From Prevotella sp. (GTDB lineage: Bacteria; Bacteroidota; Bacteroidia; Bacteroidales; Bacteroidaceae): a stretch of DNA of 64,000 nucleotides. Made by a program: the position numbers and the translations under genes. The stretch is taken from NCBI GenBank assembly GCA_017623155.1, contig JAGAPR010000003.1:1-64000 (forward strand). Direction: 5' to 3'. This document shows positions 61,186 through 64,000 of this stretch, piece by piece. Below the pieces are notes generated by a model. The model was given only the letters and a program-made list of their open reading frames with translations. It did no database searches and was not told the origin of the DNA. Positions within the stretch are counted from its first letter, which is position 1. Every line of letters starts with the position of its first letter.

Positions 61186-61878
61186 TTAAATCAGCTTTTT
61201 ACTCTCCTTGGCCACGAAATCTTTCAGGTAGAACGGCACGAAATATGCCGTGTCTTCTGTCTTTCCGGCCGCCATGCGTTTCTCCGCGAGCGGAAACATC
61301 CAACGGGCCAACGGTTTTATGTTCTCTATCAGGCGGGCATTGGTGTGGCCGATGGTATCCATGCACTTTGCCGCACCGCCGCCGAAGAAATACACCGGAT
61401 GACTGTCGAGCATCTCGCGATACGTATCGGCGGTGACAATGTCGGCTCCCACGGGGCGCACAGTCTGCAAGGCACGGTCGTAGATGCCGGCATACACTTC
61501 CATTCTGCGGGCGTCTATCATCGGGCACAAGAGCGCGTCGCTCTCCATCGCGTCGTGCTCCAAAAGCACCGGCACGCACATCAGCTCGAGCGTGGGCACG
61601 GCTATCAGCGGGATGTTGCGCCCGTAACAGATGCCTTTGGCCATCGACACGCCTATGCGCAATCCCGTATACGACCCGGGACCGCAGCTCACCGCCACGG
61701 CGTCGACGGTCAATGCCGCCTCGTCGCAGAAAGAGAGAGCCTCGTCGACAAACACGCCGAGCTTCACTCCGTGGTTGGGGCCGTCGTGGTCTTCCCTGTT
61801 AAACACACACTCGCCACCGTTGCTGACGGCCACCGAACAAACGTCGGTGCTCGTCTCTATATGTAATATACAAGACAT
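61186..61878 (-). CDS. tsaB: tRNA threonylcarbamoyladenosine biosynthesis protein TsaB
   Basis: 230 residues from MSCILHIETSTDVCSVAV. An upstream in-frame ATG at 61935 precedes the promoter and is rejected. ASKHA-type fold: HIETSTDVCSVAVSNGG, and CGPGSYTGLRIGVSMAKGICYG. Partner of TsaD in making t6A37 of tRNA. Probable first gene of the long operon down to nadD. -7 box TATTTTTG at 61908-61915. Confidence 0.95.
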   Translation of the reverse strand: MSCILHIETSTDVCSVAVSNGGECVFNREDHDGPNHGVKLGVFVDEALSFCDEAALTVDAVAVSCGPGSYTGLRIGVSMAKGICYGRNIPLIAVPTLELMCVPVLLEHDAMESDALLCPMIDARRMEVYAGIYDRALQTVRPVGADIVTADTYREMLDSHPVYFFGGGAAKCMDTIGHTNARLIENIKPLARWMFPLAEKRMAAGKTEDTAYFVPFYLKDFVAKESKKLI

Positions 61879-61907
61879 AGTCAGAATATCCGAATGATAA
61901 TAATTTG

Positions 61908-61915
61908 CAAAAATA
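61908..61915 (-). promoter_or_regulatory. -7 element of the tsaB operon
   Basis: TATTTTTG on the minus strand, 30 bp before the chosen tsaB ATG. Confidence 0.5.
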
Positions 61916-62229
61916 CGCTTTTTTTCCGTAATCATACGCTCATTTATCAGAAATTAACCCTTTAATAATATGATATGATATGAATTCTAAGCTAATAGCT
62001 TAAATTATGAAGTATAAATTCTAAGTATAAAGGTTATCATAACTCTGCACTGTTCAATTCTTAATATTTATAAAATTCAAAGGCCAATTGTTAAAAGCAA
62101 AAGGTGCGACTTGAAGTCACCGTTTAGAAAAAGCCGAGAATTTAAATTGACATTTCTGTGTCATTATTTCGAGGTTGGGCTGCAATTATTCAAGTCTGAG
62201 CGTGATTTTCGGGTGTTTTTGCTCTGCAA

Positions 62230-62317
62230 TAAGGCCGTAATTGCATTGCATTTACGGCCTTATTGCGTTCCAATTACGGCCTAATTGGAATGCAATTACG
62301 GCCTAATTGGAAAAGCA
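62230..62317. repeat. Intergenic array of four 22-bp dyad repeats (second locus)
   Basis: Units at 62230 (degenerate, TAAGGCCGTAATTG), 62252, 62274 and 62296, exactly 22 bp apart, core TTACGGCCTAATTG. Closely matches the array at 32356-32443, including the degenerate first unit. The rest of 61920-62610 holds one copy of the AACTCTGCACT repeat (about 62040) and AT-rich sequence, no gene. Confidence 0.8.
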
Positions 62318-62619
62318 CGAACTGCAAACTTTACCGCCAAAACGGTCAACATATTGACATACAGTAAATTACGCTAATATCGAAAATACGGCGTTTTTTC
62401 GGCATTCGGAAAAATATTTTTGAAATTTTTGAATTACAACGCGTTTTTATGTAAAAACAAGTTCAAACCGTTAAGACATTTTAAACGGTTTTAACAGTCG
62501 GGCCGGCCAGTGTGTTTCTTTGTGCTTTTTACCCTTTTACCCTTTTTACTTTTTACCTTTAAATAATATTAACGAATGTTATTTCGGGGGGGGTAATTTC
62601 ATGGTTTCGTTAAAAATAT

Positions 62620-62627
62620 TATCTTTG
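62620..62627 (+). promoter_or_regulatory. -7 element of the small HTH gene
   Basis: TATCTTTG, 49 bp before the ATG at 62676. Confidence 0.55.
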
Positions 62628-62675
62628 CATATAGATTTTTAATAGACATAACGAAATTACCTTAAACAACTTAGT

Positions 62676-62900
62676 ATGCACATAGGAAACAGAATAAAGG
62701 AAGTACTCTTTGAACAAGGACACAATGCTTGTTGGTTGGCCGACAGAATACCATGCGAACGCTCTAATGTTTATCATATCTTCAAGCGAAACGATTTGGG
62801 AATACAATTGCTCCTCACCATATCCGGAATACTAAACCACGACTTCTTCGCCGAACTGTCGGCCGAGTATAACGCCATGGAAAAGAATAAAAAGGAATAA
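62676..62900 (+). CDS. Small helix-turn-helix protein
   Basis: 74 residues. HTH-like (GNRIKEVLFEQGHNACWLADRIPCERSNVYHIFKRNDLGIQLLLTISGILNHDFFAELS), close to the XRE type but with a short loop. Lies 52 bp upstream of an outer-membrane receptor gene on the same strand and may regulate it. Similar small HTH genes precede beta-barrel genes in Prevotella-like genomes (from memory, not checked). Confidence 0.75.
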   Translation: MHIGNRIKEVLFEQGHNACWLADRIPCERSNVYHIFKRNDLGIQLLLTISGILNHDFFAELSAEYNAMEKNKKE

Positions 62901-62952
62901 TCGGCAGCAGACTATTAAACCTTTTGCCGCCTCCGGCGTCAAACAATACATT

Positions 62953-64000
62953 ATGAATAGGATAATACTGGTATTTGTTATGATGATCAGTGCCGTTGCG
63001 GCATCGGCCCAAGGCACGGTAAAGGGAAAAATAGTAGACAGGCAGACGAACGAGGTGTTGCCATACGTCAACGTAAGAGTGTCGCAGCGGGGCACGGATA
63101 AGATGGTCAAAGGTGCTATCAGCGACGAGCGCGGACACTTTGCCGTCACCGGACTCGCCAAGGGCGACTATCGCCTCACGGTGTCGTTTGTGGGCTACAA
63201 GAACGCCGTGCGCGACTTCTCCATTACCGACAAGGCGAAAAACATAAACTATGTCGTAATATATATAGGTGAGGACTCGCGCACGCTGAAAGAAGTCAAG
63301 GTCACGGGACAACGCTCGCAGATGAAGCTCGAAGTAGACCGAAAGACTTTCTCCGTAGACCAAGTGCTCGCCGCGGCGGGCGGCTCGGCCAGCGACCTGC
63401 TCGAGAACATCCCGTCGGTAGAGGTGTCCACCGATGGAGAGATATCGTTGCGCGGCAACAGCAGTGTAGAGGTATGGATAAACGGAAAGGCCAGCGGACT
63501 GACGACAGACAACCGCGCCGAGATACTACAGCAGATACCCGCCGAGAGCATAGAGAAAGTGGAGGTGATAGACAACCCCGGCGCCAAATACAGTGCCGAA
63601 GGCTCTGCCGGCATCATCAACATCGTGCTCAAGCGCGACCGCAAGGCCGGATACTACGGCTCGGTGCGCGCCGGAATGAACACCATGGGCGGCGGACAGG
63701 CAGGTGCCAACATCAACTACTCGAGCGGACCGCTCGACGCATTCGCCAACATAGGATTCCGCGCACGGAAAAACAAGGGCGGCTCGCTCAGCGAACAGAC
63801 ATACGCCAACCGCGGAACATACCAGAACTATGAGGCCGAAGACGAACGAAAAGGCAGAAACCTCTTCGCACGCGCAGGACTGACATGGCACTTCACCAAG
63901 AAAGACGAAATATCACTGTCGGGAATGACCATGCTCGGCAAGCGCGACAACCTCTCGCTCACGCCATACCGGTATGGAACAATCGGCGGAGCGGCCGACT
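62953..64000 (+). CDS. Outer-membrane beta-barrel/TonB receptor-like protein (5' part)
   Basis: The gene runs off the window; 349 codons are visible. Signal peptide MNRIILVFVMMISAVAASAQ. CarboxypepD_reg-like domain (about 21-100, GTVKGKIVDRQTNEVLPYVNVRVSQRG through VGYKNAVRDF). Plug-like domain with LLENIPSVEVSTDGEISLRGNSSVEVWINGK and AESIEKVEVIDNPGAKYSAEGSAGIINIVLKR, then barrel strands. Belongs to the SusC-like/outer-membrane-beta-barrel family with a peptidase-regulatory domain, often involved in peptide or siderophore uptake. C-terminal part not seen. Confidence 0.9.
   Translation, partial: MNRIILVFVMMISAVAASAQGTVKGKIVDRQTNEVLPYVNVRVSQRGTDKMVKGAISDERGHFAVTGLAKGDYRLTVSFVGYKNAVRDFSITDKAKNINYVVIYIGEDSRTLKEVKVTGQRSQMKLEVDRKTFSVDQVLAAAGGSASDLLENIPSVEVSTDGEISLRGNSSVEVWINGKASGLTTDNRAEILQQIPAESIEKVEVIDNPGAKYSAEGSAGIINIVLKRDRKAGYYGSVRAGMNTMGGGQAGANINYSSGPLDAFANIGFRARKNKGGSLSEQTYANRGTYQNYEAEDERKGRNLFARAGLTWHFTKKDEISLSGMTMLGKRDNLSLTPYRYGTIGGAAD

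Overview
The window is chromosomal DNA from a member of the Bacteroidota, most likely Bacteroidales and perhaps Prevotellaceae. Evidence for this is the repeated promoter signature TTTG-N19..21-TAnnTTTG, SusC/TonB-type outer-membrane receptors, a DUF4290 gene, an Asp-type MurA, and the gene order tsaB-DUF4290-murA-rimM-dxr-rseP-yicC-gmk-nadD. The family-level placement is inference.

Layout. 1-6.9 kb: the rimP-nusA-infB translation/transcription operon (minus strand), with a strong promoter and a terminator-like leader hairpin, and an S41 processing protease. 7.0-7.74 kb: four tRNA genes (Asn +, Lys -, Pro -, Phe +). 7.72-28.06 kb: a 20.3-kb integrative mobilizable element inserted in the 3' end of tRNA-Phe and bounded by 21-bp direct repeats. 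Its left third is the mobility module: tyrosine integrase, two excisionase-type HTH proteins, DUF3408, a candidate oriT, MobC, relaxase and a membrane protein. It has no conjugation (T4SS) genes. Its right two thirds are an anti-phage/restriction cargo. One operon is XRE regulator, McrB-like GTPase, McrC/LlaJI-like nuclease and AbiH. A second has four overlapping genes: a C5-cytosine methyltransferase, a protein with two GHKL ATPase domains (MORC/Hsp90-like at the N terminus, histidine-kinase-like at the C terminus), a receiver-domain protein and a Vsr endonuclease. A divergent RhuM plus PIN-like pair follows. 28.2-34.9 kb: pnp, a GH105 hydrolase, a DUF4369/thioredoxin-fold lipoprotein and an esterase. 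35-43.1 kb: a corrinoid/metal uptake locus with a cobalamin riboswitch, two TonB receptors, a lipoprotein CbiK-type chelatase, a BtuC-like permease and a BtuF-like binding protein. 43.3-48.3 kb: surface-glycan genes (CDP-ribitol-type synthase, LicD, two glycosyltransferases). 48.4-53.9 kb: an orphan HigA, two exported proteins, a Crp/Fnr regulator, an acyltransferase and a phosphoethanolamine-transferase-like sulfatase. 53.9-61.9 kb: the long housekeeping operon (nadD back to tsaB). 62.6-64 kb: a small HTH gene and the start of an outer-membrane beta-barrel receptor that runs off the window.

The best candidate for an unusual system is the methyltransferase / dual-GHKL / receiver / Vsr operon. 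It looks like a restriction-modification system with a built-in two-component-style signalling pair. A second pattern, not explained by any gene, is a family of intergenic arrays of about four dyad units repeating at exactly 22 bp, found at four separate loci. Two further arrays with exact 11-bp periodicity lie at the border between the element's mobility module and its defence cargo.
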